Shown: in pieces, positions 18,927-27,883 of the stretch | Layout: the number at the start of each line of letters is the position of its first letter | How positions within the stretch are numbered: the first letter of the stretch is position 1 | DNA from: Bacteroidales bacterium | GTDB lineage: Bacteria; Bacteroidota; Bacteroidia; Bacteroidales; UBA932 | DNA: 64,000 nucleotides | Direction of reading: 5' to 3' | NCBI GenBank assembly: GCA_017619655.1 | Contig: JAFZRV010000001.1 | Location: 372,001-436,000, forward strand | The notes under the pieces: generated by a model | Database searches by the model: none | Told to the model about the DNA's origin: nothing | What the model saw: the letters and a program-made list of their open reading frames with translations, nothing else | Made by a program: the position numbers and the translations under genes

Positions 18927-19878
18927 GCAACGATAACAAATCCTCCGGGTTCAAGCCCGAGAAATACTCGCCGGTCGGCTCTTTCTGGAGACGGCCGGCG
19001 ATTGTTTTGCGGTCGTACGGACAGCCTTCCAGCAGCGCGCAGAAATCCTCCGTCGGGCGCGTGAAGAAGTAGTCGCCGAAAATGCGCAGTCCGCGGATGC
19101 AGCCGCCCGCCACGTCGAAATGGGCTTCCAGCAGGCCCGTCGGGAACTTGCGCACATTCGTCACGGCGCAGGCCGGCGAAGCGCCGAAATTCCAGGCTGG
19201 GTTGGTGTAGCGTTCCGCCCGCAGCTGTGCGATGGCCGCGAGGTCCGCTTCCGTGTAGGCGTAGGGCTGGCAGTCGAGCGCCGCACCGATGTGGCGGTTC
19301 AGCGCCGCGATGAAGTCTTCGACGCTCATCGCGGCGGGCAGGTTCTCGGACAGGTTGGTGACGCGGCTGCGCACCGACTGCACGGCCTTGCCCGTGAACT
19401 TTTCAGGCCGCGGCCGCAGCGTCGCGGAGAGCCGGTCGAACGACGCGTCGAAAAGCAGCGTTCCGTGCTCCAGCACGCGTCCCTTGTGCCGGCAGATGGC
19501 CGTTCCGGAGAATTTCCGGCCGTCTGCGAGCGTCAGGTCGTTGCGCCCGGAGCATTGTCCTTCAATGCCCAGCGGCCGCAGCGCATCCAGGACCACATCG
19601 GTGAACTTTCTGTCTTTCAGGTCGAAGAAAGAATAGTTGACGTTGCCCAGATCGTGAAAAACGGCGCCGCCGCCGGTCAGGCGCCGGACCACCGGAATCT
19701 GTTCGCGCGTCACGTAGTCGACATCGATCTCCGACCAGGCGTTCTGGTGCCGGCCGATGATCACGCTGTCCGCGTTCCGCCAAAGCCGGAAGAAGGGCTC
19801 GCCGCGTTGCGTAAGCAGGTATTCTTCCGCCGCCAGGTTCCAGGCCGGGTCGGTGGTGGAGTCGACGATCTGATACAT
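18862..19878 (-). CDS. lplA: Lipoate-protein ligase A
   Basis: Attaches lipoate (or octanoate) to E2 and H proteins. The 338-residue protein has the family motifs: EEYLLTQRGEPFFRLWRN, SVIIGRHQNAWSEID, VVRRLTGGGAVFHDLGNVNYSF and SGTAICRHKGRVLEHGTLLFD, then a C-terminal accessory domain. It starts 6 nt after obg and so shares its transcript. Its last 21 codons lie on the reverse of the hpf 3' end, an unusual 65-nt convergent overlap with no room for a terminator. Confidence 0.93.
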   Translation of the reverse strand: MYQIVDSTTDPAWNLAAEEYLLTQRGEPFFRLWRNADSVIIGRHQNAWSEIDVDYVTREQIPVVRRLTGGGAVFHDLGNVNYSFFDLKDRKFTDVVLDALRPLGIEGQCSGRNDLTLADGRKFSGTAICRHKGRVLEHGTLLFDASFDRLSATLRPRPEKFTGKAVQSVRSRVTNLSENLPAAMSVEDFIAALNRHIGAALDCQPYAYTEADLAAIAQLRAERYTNPAWNFGASPACAVTNVRKFPTGLLEAHFDVAGGCIRGLRIFGDYFFTRPTEDFCALLEGCPYDRKTIAGRLQKEPTGEYFSGLNPEDLLSLLICSDAPSPIPGDLSTSIRNR

Positions 19879-19884
19879 AAGGAA

Positions 19885-20892
19885 TTAAACTTCCGCGTTG
19901 AGCGTTTCCCAAAGCACATCCTTGAGCTCCGGGATGCCCTCGCCGGTGAGCGAAGAGATCAGCACGGACGGGACCTTGCGCGGCAAGTGGCGCTTGATCT
20001 CCTTGCGGAGGTCGTCGTCGAGCATGTCGCACTTGGTGATGGCCACCACGCGCTGCTTGTCCAGCAGCTCCGGGTTGTACAGCTTGAGCTCGCGCTGCAG
20101 GATGCGGTATTCTTCCGCGATGTCCTTGCTGTCGGCCGGGATCATGAAGAGCAGCATCGCGTTGCGTTCGATGTGGCGCAGGAAGCGCAGGCCCAGGCCC
20201 TTGCCTTCGTGTGCGCCCTCGATGATGCCGGGGATGTCGGCCATCACGAACGAACGGTCGTCGTAGTAGTTTACGATGCCGAGCTGCGGCTCGAGTGTCG
20301 TGAAGGCGTAGTCCGCGATCTTCGGCTTGGCCGCCGAAACCACGCTCAGCAGCGTCGACTTGCCCGCGTTGGGGAAACCCACCAGACCCACGTCGGCCAG
20401 TACCTTGAGCTCCAGCACGAACCAGCCTTCGACGCCCGGTTCGCCGGGCTGGGCGAAGCGCGGCGTCTGGTTGGTCGCGCTCTTGAAGAAGTTGTTGCCC
20501 AGGCCGCCGCGTCCGCCGCGCGCCAGGATCTTCTCCTCGCCGTCCTCCAGGATCTCGAACAGCACCTCGCCCGTCTCGCCGTCACGCGCCACGGTGCCCA
20601 GCGGCACCTGCAGCACCACGTCGGCGCCCTGCTTGCCGTGCTTCAGCTGACCGCTGCCCGCACCGCCGTCTTCCGCCTTGATGTGCTTCTTGTACTTGAG
20701 GTGGATCAGCGTCCACATCTGCTTGTTGCCGCGCAGGATGATGTGGCCGCCACGGCCGCCGTCGCCGCCGTCCGGCCCGCCCTTGGGCACGTACTTGGCC
20801 CGGTGCAGGTGCATCGAGCCGTTGCCGCCGTCGCCGCTCTTGCAGAAGATACGGACGTAGTCGATGAAATTGGTGCCTGTCTCGAAACTCAT
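19885..20892 (-). CDS. obgE: GTPase Obg/CgtA
   Basis: A ribosome-assembly and stress GTPase of 335 residues. The glycine-rich Obg fold is at residues 1-158 ([33 protein letters not shown]). The G domain has [11 protein letters not shown] (G1), DIPGI (G3) and TKCDML (G4). There is no C-terminal OCT extension. The ATG at 20892 is chosen; the three extra codons upstream begin with TTG. A TATCTTTG box 20 nt upstream gives it its own promoter. Confidence 0.96.
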   Translation of the reverse strand: MSFETGTNFIDYVRIFCKSGDGGNGSMHLHRAKYVPKGGPDGGDGGRGGHIILRGNKQMWTLIHLKYKKHIKAEDGGAGSGQLKHGKQGADVVLQVPLGTVARDGETGEVLFEILEDGEEKILARGGRGGLGNNFFKSATNQTPRFAQPGEPGVEGWFVLELKVLADVGLVGFPNAGKSTLLSVVSAAKPKIADYAFTTLEPQLGIVNYYDDRSFVMADIPGIIEGAHEGKGLGLRFLRHIERNAMLLFMIPADSKDIAEEYRILQRELKLYNPELLDKQRVVAITKCDMLDDDLRKEIKRHLPRKVPSVLISSLTGEGIPELKDVLWETLNAEV

Positions 20893-20912
20893 GGGATACA
20901 ATACTATCCTTG

Positions 20913-20920
20913 CAAAGATA
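20913..20920 (-). promoter_or_regulatory. -7 promoter box of obg-lplA
   Basis: TATCTTTG on the minus strand in the 36-nt gap between the HTH gene and obg, 20 nt before the obg ATG. Confidence 0.65.
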
Positions 20921-20928
20921 CGAAAAAC

Positions 20929-21414
20929 TTAGGATTCCTGCTGCAGGCGTGCTTTCACGGCGTAGTAGGTGGTGCGGGAGGCGAAGCCCGATTCGGAGAT
21001 CACCTCGTTGAGGGTGGCGTCGGGGTGCTCTTTCTTGTATTTCTCGGCGTATTCCAAGCGCAGGCCGTTGATGAAGTTGAAGAAACCGCCGAGCTCGGTC
21101 TTGAAAAGACCGGCGATGTAGGTGCGGTTATAGCCCGCCCGGTCCGCCACGTCCTGGATGGTGAGGTGCGGGTCCAGATAGGCCTGCTGCTCCACGACCA
21201 CCTTGCTGATGGCGGAGAGGATGGTCAGGGCTTTCGATTCGGACAGGCTGCGGTTGTAGAGCTCGGTGCTGTTGGCCGCAGGCGCCTCGGCGGTGGGTTG
21301 TGCGGGTGTTTCCGCGGGCTGCTCCTGCGCGCCGCTCAGGTGTCGGTGCGGCCGCAGGATGACAATGAGCAGGATGGCCGTTAAGCCGCTCAGGACGAGT
21401 CCGATCAGCGCCAT
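20929..21414 (-). CDS. Membrane-anchored AraC-type HTH protein
   Basis: A 161-residue protein with one N-terminal membrane helix (LIGLVLSGLTAILLIVIL), a Pro/Ala-rich linker (about residues 25-48) and a C-terminal AraC-like double HTH (LTIQDVADRAGYNRTYIAGL, LEYAEKYKKEH, LNEVISESGFASRTTYYAVK). There is no sensor domain. It lies 18 nt after the hpt-adk gene and is read in the same direction. It may be a stripped-down relative of Bacteroidota membrane HTH regulators; target genes unknown. Confidence 0.75.
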   Translation of the reverse strand: MALIGLVLSGLTAILLIVILRPHRHLSGAQEQPAETPAQPTAEAPAANSTELYNRSLSESKALTILSAISKVVVEQQAYLDPHLTIQDVADRAGYNRTYIAGLFKTELGGFFNFINGLRLEYAEKYKKEHPDATLNEVISESGFASRTTYYAVKARLQQES

Positions 21415-21432
21415 GTCGGTCCGGGCCTGCCG

Positions 21433-22545
21433 CTACATCAGCGCGCAGAGCTTGTTGAACACTTCGTCGATGGTGCCCAGGCCGTCGACTTCCTTGTAGA
21501 CGCCCTTGCCTTTGTAGTAGGCGATGACCGGTTCGGTCTTGGCGTGGTAGTTGTCGATGCGGTTGCGGATGATTTCGGGTTTGGTGTCGTCCACGCGGTT
21601 CTCCACTTCGGCGCGGTGGCGGATGCGCTCGTAGACCGTTTCGTCGGGAATGGCGAGCGAGAGCACGGCGTCGATCCTGGCGCCGCGTTCGGCCAGCAGG
21701 GCGTCGAGGTGCTCCGCCTGGGCCGTGGTGCGCGGGAAGCCGTCGAAGATGAAGCCCTTCACGTCGGGGTTCGCTTCCAGTTCGGAGGCGATCATGCCTT
21801 CCACCACCGAGTCGGGAACGAGTTCCCCTTTGTCGATGAGGGTCTTGGCCTGCAGGCCGAGGGGCGTGCCGGCGGCGATTTCGCGGCGCAGCAGGTCGCC
21901 GGTGGAGACGTGGCGCAGGCCGAAACGTTCGACCAGCAGTGCGGCCTGGGTGCCCTTGCCGGCACCCGGAGGGCCAAAGATCAGATAGTGCTTCATGGAT
22001 GCTTGTTTGTCGAGGATGTAGATGTCTTTGGAATTCCGGCCCAGCTGGTCGTAGTCGAGACCGAAGCCCACGATGAAACGGTTCTCGATCTCCATGGCCA
22101 CGTAGTCGAGCTTGAGGTCCTTCTTGTAGACGTCGGGCTTGAGCAGCATGGTGCAGATCTTCACTTCTTCGGCGCCCGCGTCGCGGAGCAGGGCGTAGAG
22201 GTCGGTGATGGTCTTGCCCGTGTCGACGATGTCTTCCACCACGATGATCGTGCGGCCCTTGATGGAAGAGGTGAGGCCCAGTACCTTGCGCGTGATGCCC
22301 GTGGAGAGCGTCCCTTCATAGGAAGAGAGGCGCACGCTCGAGAATTCGCAGGGGAAGTTGAGCCGCTTCATCAGCTCGCCCGTGAAGAGGATGGAGCCGT
22401 TGAGCACGCAGAGTACGATGGGCACGCCGTTGAAGTGCCTGAAATCGTGGTTGATGCGCTCCGCTACCTCGTCGATGGCCTTTTCGATGCGCTCGTACGG
22501 GATGTAGGGAACGAAATACTTGTCTTTGAGAAAGATCCTTTCCAT
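21433..22545 (-). CDS. Hypoxanthine phosphoribosyltransferase-adenylate kinase fusion
   Basis: One 370-residue reading frame holding two purine enzymes. Residues 1-180 are Hpt: LCVLNGSILFTGEL and the PRPP loop VVEDIVDTGKT (102-112). Residues 184-370 are Adk: MKHYLIFGPPGAGKGTQ (P-loop 191-199), STGDLLRREI, GFIFDGFPRT, and a short LID without zinc cysteines. The joint reads ILDKQAS-MKHYL with no stop and no frame change, and the Met there is the natural Adk start. Hpt salvages hypoxanthine to IMP; Adk balances AMP, ADP and ATP. In relatives I know these are often adjacent separate genes. Start 22545 (MERIF) fits Hpt better than the 12-codon longer option. Confidence 0.9.
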   Translation of the reverse strand: MERIFLKDKYFVPYIPYERIEKAIDEVAERINHDFRHFNGVPIVLCVLNGSILFTGELMKRLNFPCEFSSVRLSSYEGTLSTGITRKVLGLTSSIKGRTIIVVEDIVDTGKTITDLYALLRDAGAEEVKICTMLLKPDVYKKDLKLDYVAMEIENRFIVGFGLDYDQLGRNSKDIYILDKQASMKHYLIFGPPGAGKGTQAALLVERFGLRHVSTGDLLRREIAAGTPLGLQAKTLIDKGELVPDSVVEGMIASELEANPDVKGFIFDGFPRTTAQAEHLDALLAERGARIDAVLSLAIPDETVYERIRHRAEVENRVDDTKPEIIRNRIDNYHAKTEPVIAYYKGKGVYKEVDGLGTIDEVFNKLCALM

Positions 22546-22581
22546 AGGAAAAAATGAATTTGGATTTGCGAAATTACGCAT

Positions 22582-22589
22582 TATCTTTG
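22582..22589 (+). promoter_or_regulatory. -7 promoter box of the HhH outer-membrane protein gene
   Basis: TATCTTTG; the transcript should begin near 22593, leaving a leader of about 58 nt before the ATG at 22652. A GTG 4 nt after the box is out of frame with the gene. Confidence 0.6.
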
Positions 22590-22651
22590 TACGGTGGAAG
22601 GCCCGCAGGGACTTCTTTTTGACATTTTATCAACTTTTTCAATGAGAGACC

Positions 22652-24421
22652 ATGTGCAGATGGACAGTGGGGTCGGGATTGCTCTCGTTTTTCCTGGTAT
22701 TCCCCTTTTTTGGAGCGCAGGCGCAAGGCAGCCTGCCCCGCTTTGTCGTTGACCAGATCGAGGCTGCGGCCGCCGAAGGCGCGTCGGCCGAAGATCTGAT
22801 CCTCCACTACGAGGGCCTGCTGGCGCAGCCCTTGAACCTCAATGCGGCCACGCGGCGCGAGCTGGAAGCGAGCGGGCTGCTGACCCTGTTCCAGCAGGAG
22901 AGCCTGCTCGCGTGGCGGGAGCGCTACGGCGCCATCCGCTCGGCGGCCGAGCTGGCGCTGGTGGACGGCTTCCCGCCCGAAATCGTGGCGGAACTCCGCC
23001 CCTTCATCCGTTTCGGGGAGGCGACCCCGGCGCGCTCCTTTTCCAACACCACGACCCTCAGGGGGCGGAAGAAATGGCAGGAGGCAGGCATGTCCTTCAC
23101 GGCCAAGCATGCGTTCGAAGCGCCGCAGCTGTCGCTCCACGCGGTGCTCGACAACGACCCGAAGGAGCGCTTCCCGGATTTTATCTCCCTGGCGGGACGC
23201 TGGAAGGGCTTCTATGCCGGCGACTTCACGGCGCGCTTCGGGCAGGGGCTCGTGCTCTGGAAAGCCTTCAGCCTCTCGGCTTTCGGGGCGCCGTCTTCCG
23301 CCGCGCGGCGTGGCAACGGCCTGCAGCCCTACCGCTCCACCGACGAGTCGAATTTCTTCCGCGGCGCCGGCTGGACCGGGCGTTTCGGGAACTGGCGCGT
23401 GACGGCGCTGGCCTCGCGCAACGCGCTGGACGCCCGCATCGATGACAGCTGCTATACCTCCATCACCACGGACGGACTGCACGTCACCGAGACGGAGCGC
23501 GCCCGCCGGCATGCGCTGCACGAATACGTGCTGGGCGCGAATGTCTCGTATGAGCGGGGCCGCTGGCACTTTGGCGTGACGGGCGCCGCCTATCGCTACG
23601 ACAAGCACAACGGCCGCCGCGTGCAGGACTACAACCGATACCAGCAATACGACGGCTGGTGGGGCAACCTGGGCGCGGACTGGTACGGCACGCTGGGCAG
23701 CCTGCGGCTCTTCGGGGAAGTGGCGGTCGACGCCCACCTGGCGCCCGCCGCCATCGCGGGTGTCCTCTGGAGCCCCTCGTACAACTTCGAAACCAGCTTC
23801 ACGGCGCGCTGCTATGCGCCGGCCTTCATCGCCACGCACGCCGGGGCGTATTCGAGCCAGAGCAGCGTTTCCAACCAGATCGGCGGTACCGCCTCCGCCC
23901 GCTGGATCCAAGGCCCCTGGACCCTGCAGGGCGACCTGGCCTATACCTATTACCCTTGGAAGCGCTACCGGGCCGAGGCGGGGACGCAGCAGCTCAAGGG
24001 CCGCCTGTTGCTGGCCTACGCCTTTCGCGGCGGCACGCTGCTGCAGGGACAGGTTTCCTACGGCAGTGACTGGAAGTTCCGCCTGCAGGGCGACGTGCCG
24101 CTGGGCACGGCCTGGCAGCTGGGCGCCCGCGCCGACGCCAACCTGCACGGCTTCGCGGCCTATGCGGGCCTGCGCTGGCAGCCGTCGAAACGCTGGAGCC
24201 TGGCGGCCCGCCTGACGGTCTGGAGCACGGAGGACTGGGCCTCGCGCATCTGCTTCTACGAGCAGAACGTGCCCCAGAGCTTCGCCGTGGAGTCGTACTA
24301 TGGAAAAGGAATCGGGGCCTACTTCCTGGTGAAGTACGCCCCGGTCCGATACGTCGACCTGTACCTGAAGGTCCAGCAGGGATATGTGTCCTACTTCGTG
24401 CGGATCTTCATACCCGGATAG
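22652..24421 (+). CDS. Helix-hairpin-helix outer-membrane beta-barrel protein
   Basis: A 589-residue exported protein with a Sec signal ending FFGAQAQG. Residues about 55-115 hold ComEA-like HhH motifs (PLNLNAATRRELEASGLL, IRSAAELALVDGFPPEIVAEL). The remaining 450 residues alternate polar and aromatic strands (FYAGDFTARFGQGLVLWK, LGADWYGTLGSLRLFGEV, YVSYFVRIFIPG), as in a barrel. This architecture is known in Bacteroidota but its job is not established; DNA binding at the surface is one guess. The last 31 nt overlap convergent mltD. Confidence 0.8.
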   Translation: MCRWTVGSGLLSFFLVFPFFGAQAQGSLPRFVVDQIEAAAAEGASAEDLILHYEGLLAQPLNLNAATRRELEASGLLTLFQQESLLAWRERYGAIRSAAELALVDGFPPEIVAELRPFIRFGEATPARSFSNTTTLRGRKKWQEAGMSFTAKHAFEAPQLSLHAVLDNDPKERFPDFISLAGRWKGFYAGDFTARFGQGLVLWKAFSLSAFGAPSSAARRGNGLQPYRSTDESNFFRGAGWTGRFGNWRVTALASRNALDARIDDSCYTSITTDGLHVTETERARRHALHEYVLGANVSYERGRWHFGVTGAAYRYDKHNGRRVQDYNRYQQYDGWWGNLGADWYGTLGSLRLFGEVAVDAHLAPAAIAGVLWSPSYNFETSFTARCYAPAFIATHAGAYSSQSSVSNQIGGTASARWIQGPWTLQGDLAYTYYPWKRYRAEAGTQQLKGRLLLAYAFRGGTLLQGQVSYGSDWKFRLQGDVPLGTAWQLGARADANLHGFAAYAGLRWQPSKRWSLAARLTVWSTEDWASRICFYEQNVPQSFAVESYYGKGIGAYFLVKYAPVRYVDLYLKVQQGYVSYFVRIFIPG

Positions 24422-26001
24422 ATCTTGCTCTTGCTGTTGAGGTTGTTGAGCTTGTAGATGGTGTTGAGCGAGACGCCGGTCTTCTTGGCGATGCCGCCCA
24501 GCGTGTCGCCCGACTTCACCGTGTAGTAGGAGGCTCCGGCCGTGCTGCCGGAAGCGGTGCTGCTCTTCTGGCTGCCGCCCGAGCTCTTCTGGGTCGTGGA
24601 ACCGCTGCCGCTCGGTGCGCTGCCATAGATGTAGAGGCGCTGTCCCACGCGGATGTTGTCGCTCTTCAAACCGTTCCAGCGCTTGATGTTGGCCACGCTG
24701 GTGTGGTGCTTCTTGGCGATGCTGCCGAGGGTCTCGCCGCTCTTCACCTTGTGGATCACGCGCTGCTCGCCGCTGCCGCCCGTTTCCTTGATCTTCTTGA
24801 CGGCCACGGGGTTGAAGAACACGGAGTCCTTGTAGTTGTAGATGCTGTCCTGCAGGTCCACGTACGCCAGCGTGTACTGGTGCGGGAGGTTGAGGATGTA
24901 CATGTGCTCGGTGCCCGGGATGATGTCGTGGAGGTACTGCGGGTTGAGGTCGCGCAGGGTCTCCATCGGGATGCCGATGTTCTCGGAGATCTGGCCGAAG
25001 TGCAGGTTCTTGTTGATCTCGAAGGTGTCCACGTGGGCCGGGAGGCTGATCTGGGCCGGCACGATGCCGTGCTCCGGATAGTAGTTCAGCGTGTAGAGGG
25101 CGGCGATGAAGGCGGGGATGTAGCCGCGGGTCTCGCGGGGCAGGTAGTCGTAGATTTCCCAGAAGTCGGTCTTGCCGCCGCTGCGGCGGATGGCCTTGCT
25201 CACGTTGCCGGCGCCGCAGTTATACGAAGCGATGGCCAGCGACCAGTCGCCGAAGATCATGTAGTTGTCCTTGAGCAGGCGTGCCGCGGCCCGGCAGGAA
25301 GTCAGCGGGTCGAGGCGCTCGTCCACGTAGGAGGTCATCTCCAGGCCGTACATCTTGCCCGTGTTGTACATGAACTGCCACATGCCCTTGGCCCGGGCGC
25401 GCGAGACGGCGCGGGGGTTGAGGGCCGATTCGATGATGGCCATGGCTTTCAGCTCCTTGGGAAGCCCGTATTCGTCGAAGATCTCCTCGAAGAGCGGCAT
25501 ATAGTAGGTCGACAGCCCGATGATGCGGGACGTGACCATGGGCATGCGCTCGGTGTAGCGGATGATGGCGTTCTTGACCACCTTGTTGAACTGCACCGGG
25601 ATGAAGGAATTCATCTTCTTGAGCCGCTCGATGTACACCTCGTCGGGGATGTTGCTGGTCAGCGAGTCGAGATCGAGGGTCGACACGTCGAAGTCGTTGA
25701 CGTCGATCTGCTTCTGGATGTAGTAGATGTTCAGCAGCGAGTCGATGTTGTCGGAATTGTATTCGATCAGGTTCTCGATGTCGTCGTCCACCAGGATGTC
25801 GCCGTCGTTGTCGTTGGCCGGGGCGGTGAGCATCTGGTACTCGTTGTAGAGCGAGTCATAGGCCTGTTGCAGGGAATCGACGCGGCGGGTCAGCTCTTCG
25901 ATGAGCTGGGTCTGTTTCTTTTTCTCCTTGGCGCTCTGGGCCTGTCCGGGAACGGCGACCAGCAGCGAAGCAAGCAGGAGGAGCAGGGAAAGACGTTTCA
26001 T
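24391..26001 (-). CDS. mltD: Membrane-bound-type lytic murein transglycosylase D with two LysM domains
   Basis: Cuts peptidoglycan glycan strands, leaving 1,6-anhydro ends. The 536-residue protein has a signal peptide (LLVAVPGQAQ), a helical spacer, an SLT domain at 180-310 with catalytic Glu191 (AIIESALNPRAVS, GMWQFMYNTGKMYGL, AIASYNCGAGNV), then LysM at 416-459 and 492-535 joined by a Ser/Gly/Thr linker. No lipobox Cys is seen. It is the last gene of the parA-parB-DUF5683-mltD run. Confidence 0.93.
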   Translation of the reverse strand: MKRLSLLLLLASLLVAVPGQAQSAKEKKKQTQLIEELTRRVDSLQQAYDSLYNEYQMLTAPANDNDGDILVDDDIENLIEYNSDNIDSLLNIYYIQKQIDVNDFDVSTLDLDSLTSNIPDEVYIERLKKMNSFIPVQFNKVVKNAIIRYTERMPMVTSRIIGLSTYYMPLFEEIFDEYGLPKELKAMAIIESALNPRAVSRARAKGMWQFMYNTGKMYGLEMTSYVDERLDPLTSCRAAARLLKDNYMIFGDWSLAIASYNCGAGNVSKAIRRSGGKTDFWEIYDYLPRETRGYIPAFIAALYTLNYYPEHGIVPAQISLPAHVDTFEINKNLHFGQISENIGIPMETLRDLNPQYLHDIIPGTEHMYILNLPHQYTLAYVDLQDSIYNYKDSVFFNPVAVKKIKETGGSGEQRVIHKVKSGETLGSIAKKHHTSVANIKRWNGLKSDNIRVGQRLYIYGSAPSGSGSTTQKSSGGSQKSSTASGSTAGASYYTVKSGDTLGGIAKKTGVSLNTIYKLNNLNSKSKIYPGMKIRTK

Positions 26002-26004
26002 ATG

Positions 26005-26985
26005 TCAGAATGTTAATTGCAGGTTGAGGCCGAGGGCCGGGTTGTTGAAGCCGCCGCCGCTGCTGTTGAAGGAAGCGTATTGCGGGGTGATGGGCTGGAT
26101 GACGGTCGGCTGGACTTCCAGCCAGGCGATGTTGTCGTTGACGTCGAAGTCCGACATGAAGGCGAAGACGTGGGCGTCGATGACGTTGAGGGCGTAGACC
26201 AGCACGGTGGCCAGGATGGAGTAGTCGCGCCAGCGGCGGTACAGGTCGCGGTAGGTCTCGGCCTGGCTGGCCGTGATCTGGCCGATGTAGCCGGTCTCGT
26301 CCTTATGGCGGTCCATCTGGGCGATCCAGCGGAAGCGCCTGTACTGCATGTCGTTGAAGTGATAGAAATAGCCGCAGGCCATCAGGCCGCCGGTCCAGAT
26401 GGGAATTTTCCACCAGTCGCCGTTGTAGGCCTGCCCCAGGCCGGGCAGCAGCAGGGAGTAGATGGTGGACTTGGCCGGAACGGGAGCCTTGAGGCTGGTC
26501 TTGAAGCAGACCGTACCGTCGAGCATCTGCCCCCAGTAGAACGCGCCGGCCGCCGCATAGCTGGCCAGGCGCATGTATCGGTATTTCTCTTCGCCCGTCG
26601 CCTGGTACTGGCGGTTGCTCCAGATGCCGCCGTAGATGCCGGCGCCGATGCCGGCGTAGATGACGGGCACTTTCCACCAGTCATGGTTGTACATTTGTGC
26701 CGCACCCGGAATGATGGCCGTGCCGAGCAGCATGTAGCCCGGGGTCAGGGTGTCGCGTCCCGCATAACCGCGCACGAGCTTGCGCAGCGAGAAGCCCTGG
26801 GTCGTGTCGGCCTGGACGGTGGTGTCGCGGCCGGCCTGCGCGTTGGCCTGCTCGGAGCCCGGAGGCCCCGTGACGGTGCCGGTGCTGGTCCTGCCGGAGA
26901 CGTCGTTGCGCGTGCTCCGGAACTGGGCACTGGCGCTGAGACAGACGAGGGTCAGCAGCAGGAGGGTGACGAGGATGCGGCGCAC
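26005..26985 (-). CDS. DUF5683-family membrane protein
   Basis: A 326-residue exported or membrane protein of the DUF5683 family, which in Bacteroidota sits next to parB. It has a signal (LLTLVCLSASAQF), a low-complexity stretch, then repeated hydrophobic Gly-rich segments: LLGTAIIPGAAQMYNHDWWK and a second copy LLLPGLGQAYNGDWWKIPIW, suggesting an internal duplication. Function unknown. It lies 4 nt after parB and 3 nt before mltD, so it is co-transcribed. Confidence 0.85.
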   Translation of the reverse strand: MRRILVTLLLLTLVCLSASAQFRSTRNDVSGRTSTGTVTGPPGSEQANAQAGRDTTVQADTTQGFSLRKLVRGYAGRDTLTPGYMLLGTAIIPGAAQMYNHDWWKVPVIYAGIGAGIYGGIWSNRQYQATGEEKYRYMRLASYAAAGAFYWGQMLDGTVCFKTSLKAPVPAKSTIYSLLLPGLGQAYNGDWWKIPIWTGGLMACGYFYHFNDMQYRRFRWIAQMDRHKDETGYIGQITASQAETYRDLYRRWRDYSILATVLVYALNVIDAHVFAFMSDFDVNDNIAWLEVQPTVIQPITPQYASFNSSGGGFNNPALGLNLQLTF

Positions 26986-26989
26986 GGGC

Positions 26990-27883
26990 TTACGGTTCGG
27001 GGTTGAATTGGCGGATAAAGTTTTCTACTTGTTCGGGGTTGTCGAAACGGAGGGTGAGGGTGCCGCCGCCCTTGTTGTTGGCGCGGACGGCTACCTGGCC
27101 GTCGAAATGGCGTCCCACGCGCTCGGCGAGCGTCTGGAACACGGCGGGCAGCGCGGGCTCCGGGGCAGGGGACTGCAGGGCTTCCTGCGGCTTCGCCTGC
27201 GCGCTTTCTTCGAGCCGGCGCACCGACCAGTCGTTTCGGACCGTCTGTTCAAACAGCTTGTGCTGCAGGGCGGGGTCTTCGATGCCCAGCAGCACCTTGG
27301 CGTGTCCCACAGAAATCTTGCCAAGCTTGAGGGCTTTCTGCATTTCTTCGGGAAGTTTCAACAGGCGCAGGCTGTTGGCGATGGTCGTCCGCTTCTTGCC
27401 CACGCGCAGGGCCATGGCTTCCTGGGTGAGCTGGCATTCGTCGATGAGCCGCTGGAAACTTAGGGCGGTCTCGATGGGGTCGAGGTCTTCGCGCTGGATG
27501 TTCTCCACGATGGCCATCTCGAGCATGGCGGCGTCGTCGGCCTGCCGGATATAGGCGGGCACGCGGGTCAGCCCGGCGGCGCAGGCGGCGCGGAAACGGC
27601 GCTCGCCGCTGATGATCTGGTAGCTGCGAGGCCCGGTCTGGCGCAGGGTGATGGGCTGGATGATGCCCAGGGTGCGGACCGAGTCGGTGAGTTCCTCCAT
27701 GGCCTCCGCGTCGAACTCGCTGCGGGGCTGGTAGGGGTTGGGGACGATCTGGTCGACGGGGACGTCGTTGACGGCGGCGGGATTGCCGCTGACGATGCGG
27801 TGGATGTCGTGGGTGCCCTGCAGCGGGTCGACATCGCCCAGCAGGGCGCCGAGCCCTCTTCCTAGTGCGTCTCTTTTTGCCAT
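26990..27883 (-). CDS. parB: Chromosome partitioning protein ParB
   Basis: The CTPase and parS-binding partner of ParA. The 297-residue protein has the N-terminal GRGLGALLGD motif that stimulates ParA, the ParB nuclease-fold core (VPVDQIVPNPYQPRSEFD, IISGERRFRAACAAGL, VENIQREDLDPIETA), an HTH (TQEAMALRVGKKRTTIANSL) and a C-terminal dimer domain. It starts 22 nt inside parA, suggesting translational coupling. No parS-like palindrome was found nearby. Confidence 0.95.
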   Translation of the reverse strand: MAKRDALGRGLGALLGDVDPLQGTHDIHRIVSGNPAAVNDVPVDQIVPNPYQPRSEFDAEAMEELTDSVRTLGIIQPITLRQTGPRSYQIISGERRFRAACAAGLTRVPAYIRQADDAAMLEMAIVENIQREDLDPIETALSFQRLIDECQLTQEAMALRVGKKRTTIANSLRLLKLPEEMQKALKLGKISVGHAKVLLGIEDPALQHKLFEQTVRNDWSVRRLEESAQAKPQEALQSPAPEPALPAVFQTLAERVGRHFDGQVAVRANNKGGGTLTLRFDNPEQVENFIRQFNPEP

